Origin: CAYLJJ01 sp964384025
GTDB lineage: Bacteria > Myxococcota_A > Bradymonadia > UBA7976 > UBA1532
Direction of reading: 5' to 3'
NCBI GenBank assembly: GCA_964384025.1
Contig: CAYLJJ010000121.1
Location: forward strand, 1-16,535
Length of the DNA: 16,535 nucleotides
Shown: positions 1 through 8,438 of the stretch, piece by piece
How the letters are laid out: the number at the start of each line of letters is the position of its first letter
Numbering within the stretch: the first letter of the stretch is position 1
Translations under genes and position numbers: made by a program
Notes under the pieces: model-generated
Databases searched by the model: none
What the model saw: the letters and a program-made list of their open reading frames with translations, nothing else
Told to the model about the DNA's origin: nothing

Positions 1-18
1 TCATCTCCCCTCATCGCC

Positions 19-237
19 TCAGCCGGTTAACTCCGCCATTGCGGAGACGCACCCATGATCAGCCATGATCTGTCCTTCTAAGATCTCGCATTGCTTTTGC
101 CTTGCAAGTTCATGGAAGATCTCTCCGAGATGTCTCTTCAGTTGTCCATACAGCACCTTCCTGCGTCGCTTCGGGATAAACACGATGTGATACTTGCAGT
201 CCCACTTCGTATGATTTAGCCTTCTATAATCAAACAT
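19..237 (-). pseudogene. tnpA: Truncated IS200/IS605-type Y1 transposase (tnpA fragment)
   Basis: The first ~58 codons read as the N-terminus of an IS200/IS605 TnpA: a start with YRRLNHTKWDCKYHIVFIPK, then RRRKVLYGQLKRHLGEIF and EGQIMADH. In intact members ADH is followed by V-H-M and Ile/Val-Ser-Ile-Pro, giving the HUH metal-binding motif. Here ADH is followed by G-C-V-S and the frame stops after a few unrelated residues. The second His of HUH is lost, as are the rest of the protein and the catalytic Tyr, so the product should be inactive. The change lies near position 55, and a small palindrome sits just beyond it. An internal deletion is the simplest explanation. The GC content is higher than in the neighbouring island. 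Confidence 0.85.
31..46. repeat. Small perfect hairpin at the broken end of tnpA
   Basis: CTCCGC, a four-base CATT loop and GCGGAG form a perfect 6-bp stem directly beyond the point where the transposase stops matching its family. IS200/IS605 elements carry subterminal hairpins, so this may be a right-end hairpin brought next to the 5' part of tnpA by deletion. It could also be chance. Confidence 0.4.
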
Positions 238-321
238 GAGTTTCTCCTTATCCGAATACTCCAGTCACCGGGTAGGGAGGAGCTTCATGCTATTACAGCG
301 AATCGTCAAACCTTTGAGAGT

Positions 322-343
322 CACCCCGGCAGAGCCGGGTGGT
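322..343. repeat. IS200-type left-end hairpin
   Basis: An imperfect hairpin has a stem of about nine pairs with one bulged C and an AGA loop (CCCGGC-AGA-GCCGGG core). It lies ~85 bp upstream of the tnpA start and reads GGTTACC just outside, which is where the left-end hairpin of an IS200-like element is expected. It probably marks the island-proximal end of the IS, near 345-355. In IS200 itself this end is known to block transcription. Here it lies ~100 bp beyond the last island gene and could help end the operon transcript, since 351-438 shows no other terminator. Confidence 0.55.
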
Positions 344-438
344 TACCTTATCTAATTAATGCAATATGCTGAGAGCTATACCATATCCTCAAAGACCACA
401 TTCAAACGGTTCAAACCACAAAATCGGTTAGACTCAGG

Positions 439-2793
439 CTATTGTAAGTAACGATCAATTTGTAATGTAGATACTTTCTTCTCTTTTCTGAGTGACTCTG
501 AAATTCGGTGTGAAATGACGACAAACGTCATACTGTTTTTTGTTGCTGCTTTTATCATGTCTTTGATAAGTATTTCTTCCCAATCGATATGGAGTCGACT
601 AAAAGGCTCATCAAATAACATTAATTTGCGTTTTACAATATATCGACCTATTCCATATACTAACACTTGCCGCATGCCACCGCTCAATTCCATTGGAAAA
701 CATTCCAATATGTTAGATAAACCAAATTCTTCTTTTTCCATAAAACTAACAAATTCGTTTAAATTTTCAGGATAATCATGTGCTTTTCTGGCTAATGGCT
801 CAAGCCATTCCCCAATAATTACATTGTTCATCAAACTCTTTTCTGTATCATCAAAAACATGTCCAATATACTTGCGACGAGTACGCCATCCCATCCGATC
901 AAGCATATTTCCCTCTGCCTGAAGTCCTACGCGTATTTCTTTTGCAGTCGATGCGAAATAACCAGATATACCTTTTAGCAAAGTTGATTTTCCCTTTCCA
1001 TTTCCTCCTTGTAAAATATACACTCGATTCCTGAACAACTGTAATGGGTGTTTTTTACAAAAATCTAATGAAGATGTTCCATCAGGAAAGAAGACTCTTA
1101 TATCACTGACAAATAAACTATCTAATATGCTCTTTCTTACGAATTCATGATTCATTAGGTTGCATAAATTGCTATTATTCACTGTTTTTTGCTTTACAGG
1201 TGTGCTTCGCAAGATATTTATGCTATTTGCATATGATAATATTGACCTATTACCTTTTAATCTACATTCAATCTCGTTGATTTCTATGCCTTCATTATTA
1301 ATAATCTCCATAATACTTGGATTATGTGTAATATATGCCATACCAAACCCCTTAGTCTTTATAAGTTTGGCTAAATATTCTACTAATATTTCGCGACTGA
1401 CTTGATCCAGCGATGAGTCGGGCTCATCACACAGTAATAGCCTATTACAATCATCTTTGCTGAGTTGATAAAATACTAGGCTTGCGAAGATAATTCGTTT
1501 TTGTCCCGCACTTAACTGATCAACATACTGTTTTCCAATTTTTGATTGCGCTTCTGGAAATCTTGGAAGACAAATATCTTTCCATTTCCTGCCAGCAACT
1601 AAGTCAGCCATCGTATTAACCTGCATATATGGGTAGAGATATAGGCTTGGTTCTTGAAAAATCACGGATATGTTCTTTCCTCCTTCCTTTCCTTTTTTAT
1701 TCGTATTCATAACTATTACTCCTTCTGCAGTGGCTCCATTTGGCAGCAAGCCGAGAAGACTCTTAAAAAACAGAGATTTACCTGATCCAGCTTCTCCACT
1801 CACCCAAAGTACTTTACCAACTTCAAGTATAGGCAAATTTCCAGTTATAGATTTAATAGGGAGATTTTTTTTATTGGATAGATTCCAATCATTTTTGTTA
1901 AAACCGAATATGCCAGAAATAGCAGAACAGAAAAGCATAAAGTAATTTATCATGCTAAGTTCTTTAGTTTTCTCTTCTTTTTTATCAGAATCATGGAAGT
2001 CTTCAGTTCTTAATACAAAATTATTACGTTTTGCACCATTGCTTACCTCTACACGCATTTTTTGTACCGTAAATACTGTTTCATTTTCAGGAGATGAATA
2101 TGTTCGATCAATAAAGTCTTTTACTTCATTTGGTAAATGTTCTAAGAAATCAACAATAATAACAAGTCCAAGAATAAGCAGCCCAAGAAATATTACCATT
2201 ATTGCAAATTGTCCACTTTGACCAGAATCAGTAAGCATAGATGCCAGATAATCTCCAAACGATCCCTGATAATATCTGATTGGGGCTTCTTGAAATTCTG
2301 GTACAAACTTTAAAATAAATCCAATCGAAGTGTCAGCAACTAATGAATATATTACAATTATTGTCGCAGATGCAGCAAGTTCACGTCGATGTTTATTAAT
2401 AACTAACCTTAATACGACGAAGTATATTGGATCTAATCCCCAAAGTGATAGTTGATGAGTATATTCGCGTTCGAATTCAAAAGAGATTCTGTTACTGATA
2501 GTGCGTGCGACAACTACCGACCATATAATGCCTCCAAGAAAGCCAAGAAAGAGCATCCGGTGCAGATCAGTGTCAAATCCAATAGCTAACCAACACCCAA
2601 CCAAGATCAATGCTGCTGCTGGAATAGATTCAAGGGCCTGTAGGATAAGTTCGATTGCTAAACGTATCAAATACCAAGCCTTCGAATCACGGTATACTCT
2701 ATCCGCTCCATGTAACAGGCCAAGTATCATGCCTATGATCAACGCTACAACGAGCGTCCAAAGAATAAAAGGAAGGCTTACCAAACCATTCAC
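439..2793 (-). CDS. Opp/Dpp-type ABC transporter fusion: DppC-like permease plus two ATPase domains
   Basis: This 784-residue protein joins three subunits that are normally separate. Residues 1-230 are a DppC-like permease lacking the usual N-terminal portion: membrane segments near 8-28, 43-72, 80-98, 138-160 and 195-217, and an EAA-type coupling loop at 107-134 (FEREY...GLDPIYFVVLRLV). NBD1 (~300-520) has Walker A GEAGSGKS at 333-340, Q-loop Gln380, signature LSAGQ at 427-431, Walker B with Asp456/Glu457 and His490. NBD2 (~560-784) has Walker A GGNGKGKS at 596-603, signature LSGGMRQ at 703-709 (OppD-like), Asp728/Glu729 and His762. Its Q-loop reads VFDD, so the Gln is Asp648. The start is GTG: AGGAGG lies ~9 bases upstream, and GTGA overlaps the permease stop by 4 bases. 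It probably pairs with that permease as a peptide or other small-solute importer. This is the last gene of the operon. Confidence 0.88.
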   Translation of the reverse strand: MNGLVSLPFILWTLVVALIIGMILGLLHGADRVYRDSKAWYLIRLAIELILQALESIPAAALILVGCWLAIGFDTDLHRMLFLGFLGGIIWSVVVARTISNRISFEFEREYTHQLSLWGLDPIYFVVLRLVINKHRRELAASATIIVIYSLVADTSIGFILKFVPEFQEAPIRYYQGSFGDYLASMLTDSGQSGQFAIMVIFLGLLILGLVIIVDFLEHLPNEVKDFIDRTYSSPENETVFTVQKMRVEVSNGAKRNNFVLRTEDFHDSDKKEEKTKELSMINYFMLFCSAISGIFGFNKNDWNLSNKKNLPIKSITGNLPILEVGKVLWVSGEAGSGKSLFFKSLLGLLPNGATAEGVIVMNTNKKGKEGGKNISVIFQEPSLYLYPYMQVNTMADLVAGRKWKDICLPRFPEAQSKIGKQYVDQLSAGQKRIIFASLVFYQLSKDDCNRLLLCDEPDSSLDQVSREILVEYLAKLIKTKGFGMAYITHNPSIMEIINNEGIEINEIECRLKGNRSILSYANSINILRSTPVKQKTVNNSNLCNLMNHEFVRKSILDSLFVSDIRVFFPDGTSSLDFCKKHPLQLFRNRVYILQGGNGKGKSTLLKGISGYFASTAKEIRVGLQAEGNMLDRMGWRTRRKYIGHVFDDTEKSLMNNVIIGEWLEPLARKAHDYPENLNEFVSFMEKEEFGLSNILECFPMELSGGMRQVLVYGIGRYIVKRKLMLFDEPFSRLHIDWEEILIKDMIKAATKNSMTFVVISHRISESLRKEKKVSTLQIDRYLQ

Positions 2794-4406
2794 GAAATTT
2801 TCCTCCTCGGAAAGAGCCGAAGTCTAATCATTGTTATAATTACTCTTAATATAACCGATAAAAAAATTATTATACTTGAAACAGATACAAAATCTACAGG
2901 ATTGGATGTTTTTAACATCATTGCAAATTCGCTTGTAGCTAAATTAGGCAAATTAAACATCAGGCCAAGAATTAATAAATTATCGATCAGAAAGGTTCCA
3001 CGTGAAGCAAGATGTTCCAACATACGATATTCAACAGCACGCATTACAAAATGTTCTAGATTTTCAGCTTTACTTAACCCTTTAGAATTAAAACCAAATA
3101 CATCACCTATAGTTATACCTATATGAGCGGACGTTCTGTGGAATATGTTTATTAATGATTTGGACTGATAATCAATCCCAAAATATTTTAAGCCGATGAT
3201 CATGGGAGAGCGCATAATTTCATCAACAATAAGTATAGTTCTGCGTCCTACATCAAATGTAACTCCTCCAGCAAAAACACATACAATAATAAATTGAATT
3301 GTTGCTGATATTACATGCTCATCTACATTAACTGCTTGGAAGCTAGTTATATGTTGCATAAAATACCCTACAATAAATGCTGGAAATGAACATAAAACGA
3401 CTACTATCCAAGCTGTTTTTTTATAATGAATTCGCAAAAATGCGAGGAAATAGATCAATAAAATAACAAGGACAAAAACAACAAGTACTATCAAACATGT
3501 ATTTAATAATGTTGAATAAAATCGTTTATTGTAAATTATATTTAGCATCTCAAATAACGATTGTTGTTGTTTTATAAAGTTTGGACTCTCCGATTCAAGT
3601 AAGTAAAACAAAGAGTCCTTAAATTCGGTGTACCAAGATCTTATATCAAAGTTATTTGGGGGACGTATCCAATTCATATCATTATCTAATACCCAGCCAT
3701 AAGTGGATTTGATGCATTCAATAGGATCATTGGCATGTGCAAGTGTTCTTATCCATTGAGATTCAGCCCCACGAGTATATAATGATTTATCAATCAACCA
3801 GTCTGTCCAAGCTTCTTCGAGTATAGATGAACGACGACACTCACCACCTATTTGGCGTTGTCCATCTCCACAGATAGGGTGAGGTGAACATGAAAGTTTA
3901 CTTTTGCTGTAATCTCCTAGTTCCTTTTTTATGGATTCAATTTCATGCTCTGTTCCTATCGTTAAGATAGAAGATATGATCCTTGGACGAAGTTCATTTA
4001 ACTTATGAGTACAGATTTTAAACTCATTTAAAAGGCATTTTTTGTGTATTTTATCGCATATTAAACCATTTTCACATTCATCCGATGACTTGCATTTTAA
4101 ACCTTCAATTTCAATACATTTGTGAGTATCTTCACTGCATTTTAGCCCAATATCACATCTGCTTAATTCACCACCACAGGGAACGTTTTCCAGGCAACTA
4201 ATGCCTTCTAAACTTTCTGTCAGAATCTGGTTAAGTGTATTCCTAATAATTTCCCGTGGGAGCATCTCTGTTCGAGTGCTCGAATTTTCTAGTGCTACCC
4301 ATACAACACATGCCCAAAGCAATATTCCGACAAACAATAGCCTAATGATTGGAAATCTTGATCCGGTAAAGAAAAACTTATACGATCTATTTGTAGATTT
4401 CTGCAT
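2790..4406 (-). CDS. DppB-like ABC permease with large Cys-rich extracytoplasmic insert
   Basis: This 538-residue permease is well over the ~300-350 usual for DppB/OppB. A membrane segment at ~19-38 is followed by a long outside region (~40-295), then membrane segments near 298-323, 331-349, 364-382, 472-490 and 505-527. The coupling loop at ~396-430 (IMRSPMIIGLKYFG, then SLINIFHRTSAHIG) matches the EAA loop of DppB proteins. The outside region holds ten Cys between 71 and 132 with spacings such as C-x6-C-x5-C-x6-C and C-x5-C-x5-C-x6-C, a likely disulfide-bonded module, and three more at 173-190. The ATG at 4406 overlaps the preceding TAA (TAATG); an upstream in-frame TTG at 4427 is less likely. 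It should pair with the fused permease-ATPase encoded next. The function of the insert is unknown. Confidence 0.8.
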   Translation of the reverse strand: MQKSTNRSYKFFFTGSRFPIIRLLFVGILLWACVVWVALENSSTRTEMLPREIIRNTLNQILTESLEGISCLENVPCGGELSRCDIGLKCSEDTHKCIEIEGLKCKSSDECENGLICDKIHKKCLLNEFKICTHKLNELRPRIISSILTIGTEHEIESIKKELGDYSKSKLSCSPHPICGDGQRQIGGECRRSSILEEAWTDWLIDKSLYTRGAESQWIRTLAHANDPIECIKSTYGWVLDNDMNWIRPPNNFDIRSWYTEFKDSLFYLLESESPNFIKQQQSLFEMLNIIYNKRFYSTLLNTCLIVLVVFVLVILLIYFLAFLRIHYKKTAWIVVVLCSFPAFIVGYFMQHITSFQAVNVDEHVISATIQFIIVCVFAGGVTFDVGRRTILIVDEIMRSPMIIGLKYFGIDYQSKSLINIFHRTSAHIGITIGDVFGFNSKGLSKAENLEHFVMRAVEYRMLEHLASRGTFLIDNLLILGLMFNLPNLATSEFAMMLKTSNPVDFVSVSSIIIFLSVILRVIITMIRLRLFPRRKIS

Positions 4407-5815
4407 TATTTTGTTTTTGGTAGACAAGAATCTATTAACTTCTCCTTACTTTTATCTGATGGGATGCAAAATAGCAGGTCTATTCTTTTATTTCGTTTAT
4501 GACTTCTTCCACATATATATATGCTTTTATTGTAGAGTTTACTGAACAAAGATTCTATAAATGCAGTAGACATTTTGGACTTTCGCCAAGTGGATATATT
4601 CTTCGGAACAGAACGTATTATTTTTCTTTTTACGATAATATCGTTTACGTTTATTGAAATGATATTATCATCAATTTTGACATCTATATCAGTATTAGTA
4701 CGTCCAAGACATTGTGAGACTAAATTTCTAAAATACTTTATTTCATCTTTTACCTGTAAAAGAGAGCGTTTCCTCTGACGAATAAAAAATGATCGTTCTT
4801 GGAGCATTATAGTATATTTATTGGCAGTTCTGCAGATTGCATTCTTCGCAAATAATTTTTTACTAACAACTGCTCTCTTCAACATCGCGCCTATATTCCG
4901 GTTAAGGCATCGCAATACTATTTTAGTTTCTGGTTTCTTTATCTTTTCAAGTATTTTTTCTGTCGGTACAGTAATAAATAGCCGTTTTTTATTTATAAAT
5001 GTTGGAAACATCATGTTTTTCTTTGCCTTTGTCATGACATGACTCTTTCCCTCCGATATACAGAGTTTGCCCGGAGCATCTTCACACAAAGAAAGTTTTA
5101 AATATTGCCATATCCTATTCTTATCTTTATAAATTTGAATTTGTTTTTTATTTACTCTCTCTAAACGATCGATAAAAGAGGAATTTTTATCGAGTAAATG
5201 TAGGCATTCTTTGTCCGATTTTTCAGATACTGACACTACTTCTCTTGTTCTAGAAAGTTTTTCACTAGCAGCATTGTCAACATTTCTACAAGGTGAAATC
5301 TTGTCGTTTCCAGTTAGTTTTTCATGTATTATAGTAAGTTCGTTTTCTTTACACTTACTATTAGATGGGTAGTTATCACCCTGACAAACATCTATACTTA
5401 TCATATTATAAGTATCCTTTTTTAAATTTTCTAGATCCGAGCCATTTTCGATGTCTTTAGAATCATATTTCCGGATTAATTCTGTGAATTTTCTGGAACA
5501 CTCTAATACACTTCCTTCATCACCGTCATATGTGAATTTAAAATAATCTAATATAGGTTTACATAAAGAGACAGATTCTAGTCGTTTATGTTTTAGTATA
5601 ATACGATTTGTGTTATTGTACCAGAGTACAATTCCTTCAGATGTTGACTCTTTTTTTTTGCTGCGTTCAAGAGTGCATTCAGTAGTAATATTATGGTCCT
5701 GCTCTGTTGACAGGTCTGATTTTATTCCACCACATGCAGTACATGTTATGCAAAAAAAATAAATCATGAATATATGCTTTAACCAATTAAAAACAGCTCG
5801 AGTTTGTAAGTTCAC
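4406..5815 (-). CDS. Unrecognised Lys/Cys-rich lipoprotein-like protein
   Basis: I recognise no family. The GTG start at 5815 is preferred: AGGAGA lies 9 bases upstream and the previous gene ends 13 bases away, giving 469 residues. An in-frame ATG at 5878 would overlap the binding-protein gene by 50 bases and place charged residues before the signal. The N-terminus (NLQTRAVFNWLKHIFMIYFF, then CITCTACGG) looks like a lipoprotein signal with the acceptor Cys at about residue 28, though the lipobox lacks the usual Leu at -3. The mature part is very basic, has scattered Cys and no further membrane span, so it is probably anchored outside the cytoplasmic membrane. Its place between the binding protein and the permease suggests a transporter accessory role; this is inference. 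Confidence 0.65.
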   Translation of the reverse strand: MNLQTRAVFNWLKHIFMIYFFCITCTACGGIKSDLSTEQDHNITTECTLERSKKKESTSEGIVLWYNNTNRIILKHKRLESVSLCKPILDYFKFTYDGDEGSVLECSRKFTELIRKYDSKDIENGSDLENLKKDTYNMISIDVCQGDNYPSNSKCKENELTIIHEKLTGNDKISPCRNVDNAASEKLSRTREVVSVSEKSDKECLHLLDKNSSFIDRLERVNKKQIQIYKDKNRIWQYLKLSLCEDAPGKLCISEGKSHVMTKAKKNMMFPTFINKKRLFITVPTEKILEKIKKPETKIVLRCLNRNIGAMLKRAVVSKKLFAKNAICRTANKYTIMLQERSFFIRQRKRSLLQVKDEIKYFRNLVSQCLGRTNTDIDVKIDDNIISINVNDIIVKRKIIRSVPKNISTWRKSKMSTAFIESLFSKLYNKSIYICGRSHKRNKRIDLLFCIPSDKSKEKLIDSCLPKTK

Positions 5816-5828
5816 TTTTACAACTCTC

Positions 5829-7589
5829 CTAATTACATTCTTTATGTAATTTCCAACGGTTAAGATTCGCAAATCCAATCTTATAATTCATCTCAATGTG
5901 AGATAAATGATCCGTTCTATAAAATATATAGTATGGCATATGGTAAAGTGGGTAAATAAAAGCTGTTTCTTTTAGTTTAGCTTGTACTGACTTGATATGA
6001 TCGGCAACCAAACAATTATTAGGACCATTCTCTAGTAAATAATTTCTAAGAGACCTTAGATGATCTAGCCAAGCTCTACCTGGTGAATCTGAAGCTGAAC
6101 TTCCGATGGGTGCTAATTTTTTGAGAGATTCAGCAAAATTTAGGAGAAGACTACTCGGATCACCAACAATTGGATCGTAACGAGTTAAAAACAGTATAAT
6201 ATCAGCCTTGGGCCAGTTATCTTGGTTTGGAAGAATTGAAATTTTGTCCACACCCAGCTTTTCTTTGAACAATTTATCAATTTTTTTAAGTAATGGATTT
6301 GAATCAGGATTCAACGGCATTCCAATTACTATTATATTTAGTGATTGTTTCTTGATATTCTTTATCTCTGGCAATGCTTCTAAATCGGAAAATGGAATCG
6401 CTGAGCTTTTTGATCTATCACAATTTTTCAAAACATTTTCACTCCCTTCCCAGCCAAGAGGAAACCAGTAATCGGCTACTTTATCTGTTAAACTTTCAAT
6501 GGTATTTTCGTTAAGAGACAATTCAACAGAGGGGATAAGCACTTTTTTGTAAATCGCAATACGTTCTTGTATGTCGCCGATTTTTTTTGCATTAATAGCT
6601 GCAAATACGTGTGTTCCAACCATAAGTTCTAGTTTATTTATGTTTTTTGGTTGTTTTCTACCAGTAATAATGTATGGGTCATATGGTGTTAATAATAAAT
6701 CAAATCCGGCATCTTTTTTCGCAGCAGCTTCTAGTGTAGGCATTTTTTTAAAGCAATATAGTGCTAATTTCTCTCCTGATCGTTTATTGCACGATACTGG
6801 CCAATTCGGCTGCGTACGAAAATCACTTCTATTACGAACAAGGCGAACGGTATCATACTCTTTGTCAATACCCCTAATTCCATCCGATTTTTTGTTAGCA
6901 AGACGAAATGGACCTAAGCTTGTTTTATCATGTCTAAAGAGTTGCAAATTGCTTAAAAGTAGACTCATAAGAACAGTCTGTCCTCCTGTTGTTGAACTAA
7001 TTCTTATAATTATATCATTTCCATTCATATACGCACTGAAAAGAGGCTGGTTTGAGCTGCTATTGGGTACTCCTGCTTCCTCAAGTACTGAAAGAAGCGA
7101 ATCTACCGAATTTTGTAGTTCTTTTCTTGATATGCATGTCTGTCTACCAGTACAGAGCTTATCATTGAAGCATGAAATACGATATTCTATTGTTTTTGAA
7201 TTTATTTCACTTCTGCTAATACAATCAGGTAATTTGTCATATTTACAGTCTAGGTTTAATGTTTTCGATTTATATCGACTGAATATACTATTGTTGTAAT
7301 TTTCTTCACCATTTAATTCATCCAGACAATATGTTACAGCTGGTGGATAGAGGAGTGATCTTAACCATATTAAGTGCGGAGGCATTCGAAATAATGAAGC
7401 AGCAGAAATTTCAGCTGGCGAGACAAAGCTTTCTTCTCCTGTTTCGTCGTTTTCTAAGAAAGATCCCTCAAAAGTAGCTATTACAACCAAACATTCTTGA
7501 TTATTACATATGGCATTCACTGTAACTATAGTTGCGATTATGACTAATCGTATTAGGTATCGCCAACCATTGATTTTTGATTCCATCAT
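5829..7589 (-). CDS. Diverged SBP_bac_5 (OppA/DppA-like) solute-binding protein
   Basis: A 586-residue exported protein: basic start, hydrophobic stretch 12-27, and a signal cleavage or lipid-attachment region near VNAIC (Cys28). Several places follow the SBP_bac_5 pattern: LGPFRLAN at 225-232 followed by DTVRLVRNRSDF (246-257), like the GPYRL...LVRN core. HVFAAINAKK at 327-336 is like the FNT-KKPP strand, ADIILFLTRYDPIVGDPSSLL at 462-482 is like the W-DYPDP segment, and FIYPLYHMPYYIFYRTD at 544-560 is like the IPLYQPP end. Extra Cys pairs at 115-152 form an insert not usual in the family. It lies 6 bases after the preceding gene with no clear Shine-Dalgarno. It should deliver substrate to the two permeases encoded downstream. 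Identity is far enough from OppA that the substrate cannot be named. Confidence 0.72.
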   Translation of the reverse strand: MMESKINGWRYLIRLVIIATIVTVNAICNNQECLVVIATFEGSFLENDETGEESFVSPAEISAASLFRMPPHLIWLRSLLYPPAVTYCLDELNGEENYNNSIFSRYKSKTLNLDCKYDKLPDCISRSEINSKTIEYRISCFNDKLCTGRQTCISRKELQNSVDSLLSVLEEAGVPNSSSNQPLFSAYMNGNDIIIRISSTTGGQTVLMSLLLSNLQLFRHDKTSLGPFRLANKKSDGIRGIDKEYDTVRLVRNRSDFRTQPNWPVSCNKRSGEKLALYCFKKMPTLEAAAKKDAGFDLLLTPYDPYIITGRKQPKNINKLELMVGTHVFAAINAKKIGDIQERIAIYKKVLIPSVELSLNENTIESLTDKVADYWFPLGWEGSENVLKNCDRSKSSAIPFSDLEALPEIKNIKKQSLNIIVIGMPLNPDSNPLLKKIDKLFKEKLGVDKISILPNQDNWPKADIILFLTRYDPIVGDPSSLLLNFAESLKKLAPIGSSASDSPGRAWLDHLRSLRNYLLENGPNNCLVADHIKSVQAKLKETAFIYPLYHMPYYIFYRTDHLSHIEMNYKIGFANLNRWKLHKECN

Positions 7590-7595
7590 ATTTTA

Positions 7596-8438
7596 TTATT
7601 GGTTAACCCGTCGATTTTTGGTTGCAACTGTATTTTTGATTATCATGTCTAATTCCATGTTTTCTGAGATAGGATGTTTTGATGCCTCACTGAGATCCTC
7701 CTCTGTGAGGATAACACTTATACCATTCATAGAAACACTATTTTCTTTGCAAGGCTCTATGTTTATCTCAGCAACTTCTTTATTATTATCTTCTACTCTA
7801 ATTCTTAGCATTTCCAATGGATTAATTGTACAGAAACCATGAATTTTGATATCTAGATTTCTCTCTGAGCTTGGCTCAACTTCTAGTTGTCCAACAACTA
7901 CTAGAAATTCAGTTTTATTTTTGAGTTTTAATTTGATAGTTGATAGTGCGTCCTTCATAGTATCTACGGCTTCTTTTAATACTATTCCTTCTTCTACTGT
8001 CAGGTTTGCCCATCCATGAAATCGTTCAAGTTCCATGCACAAAGTAGCAGCTTCTTCATTACAAGCAGCCAATCCTGCTCCTAGTCCCCCATATTTCTCG
8101 GGAAGTAGTTCTAATAGCAGATTATGCGACTTAGCTCTTGATAAGTACTGTCTAGGTCGATTACAACCATTACGCTGAATCTCGAGTAGATCTTTGTAGT
8201 TAGAAACTTTTAACGTTTTTAACCAGATTGGCAAATTATCACGCAATGTTTTTGGATATTCGTTTACAGAAATATACTTATTTTGTCGTTGGCTTGGATA
8301 TTGTTCTCTAAAAACAATATTTTCTTCAACTGGACTCGCATCTAGCGGAATTAGATCTTTTAAGGGTTTCCAAAACAATATGATTATTGTAAACATGATA
8401 ATTATTATACTAGTTAGTATCGTCTTCTTTTTGTTCAT
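7596..8438 (-). CDS. Unrecognised single-pass envelope protein
   Basis: This 280-residue protein has a basic N-terminus (MNKKKT), one hydrophobic helix at ~7-23 and then a soluble part that should face outward. The helix may be a membrane anchor or an uncleaved signal. The soluble part has a helical Ala/Glu-rich middle (~115-170, with a Gly-rich GGLGAGLAAC stretch) and a strand-rich end. I know no family for it. Its ATG overlaps the stop of the large lipoprotein gene upstream (ATGA, 4 bases), so the two are probably translationally coupled, and the binding-protein gene starts 6 bases after its end. Co-transcription with the transporter is the only clue to its job. Confidence 0.65.
   Translation of the reverse strand: MNKKKTILTSIIIIMFTIIILFWKPLKDLIPLDASPVEENIVFREQYPSQRQNKYISVNEYPKTLRDNLPIWLKTLKVSNYKDLLEIQRNGCNRPRQYLSRAKSHNLLLELLPEKYGGLGAGLAACNEEAATLCMELERFHGWANLTVEEGIVLKEAVDTMKDALSTIKLKLKNKTEFLVVVGQLEVEPSSERNLDIKIHGFCTINPLEMLRIRVEDNNKEVAEINIEPCKENSVSMNGISVILTEEDLSEASKHPISENMELDMIIKNTVATKNRRVNQ

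Noticed and set aside
6571..7299. 242-codon plus-strand frame opposite the binding-protein gene
   Set aside because: Antisense shadow; the minus strand carries the SBP_bac_5-like motifs.
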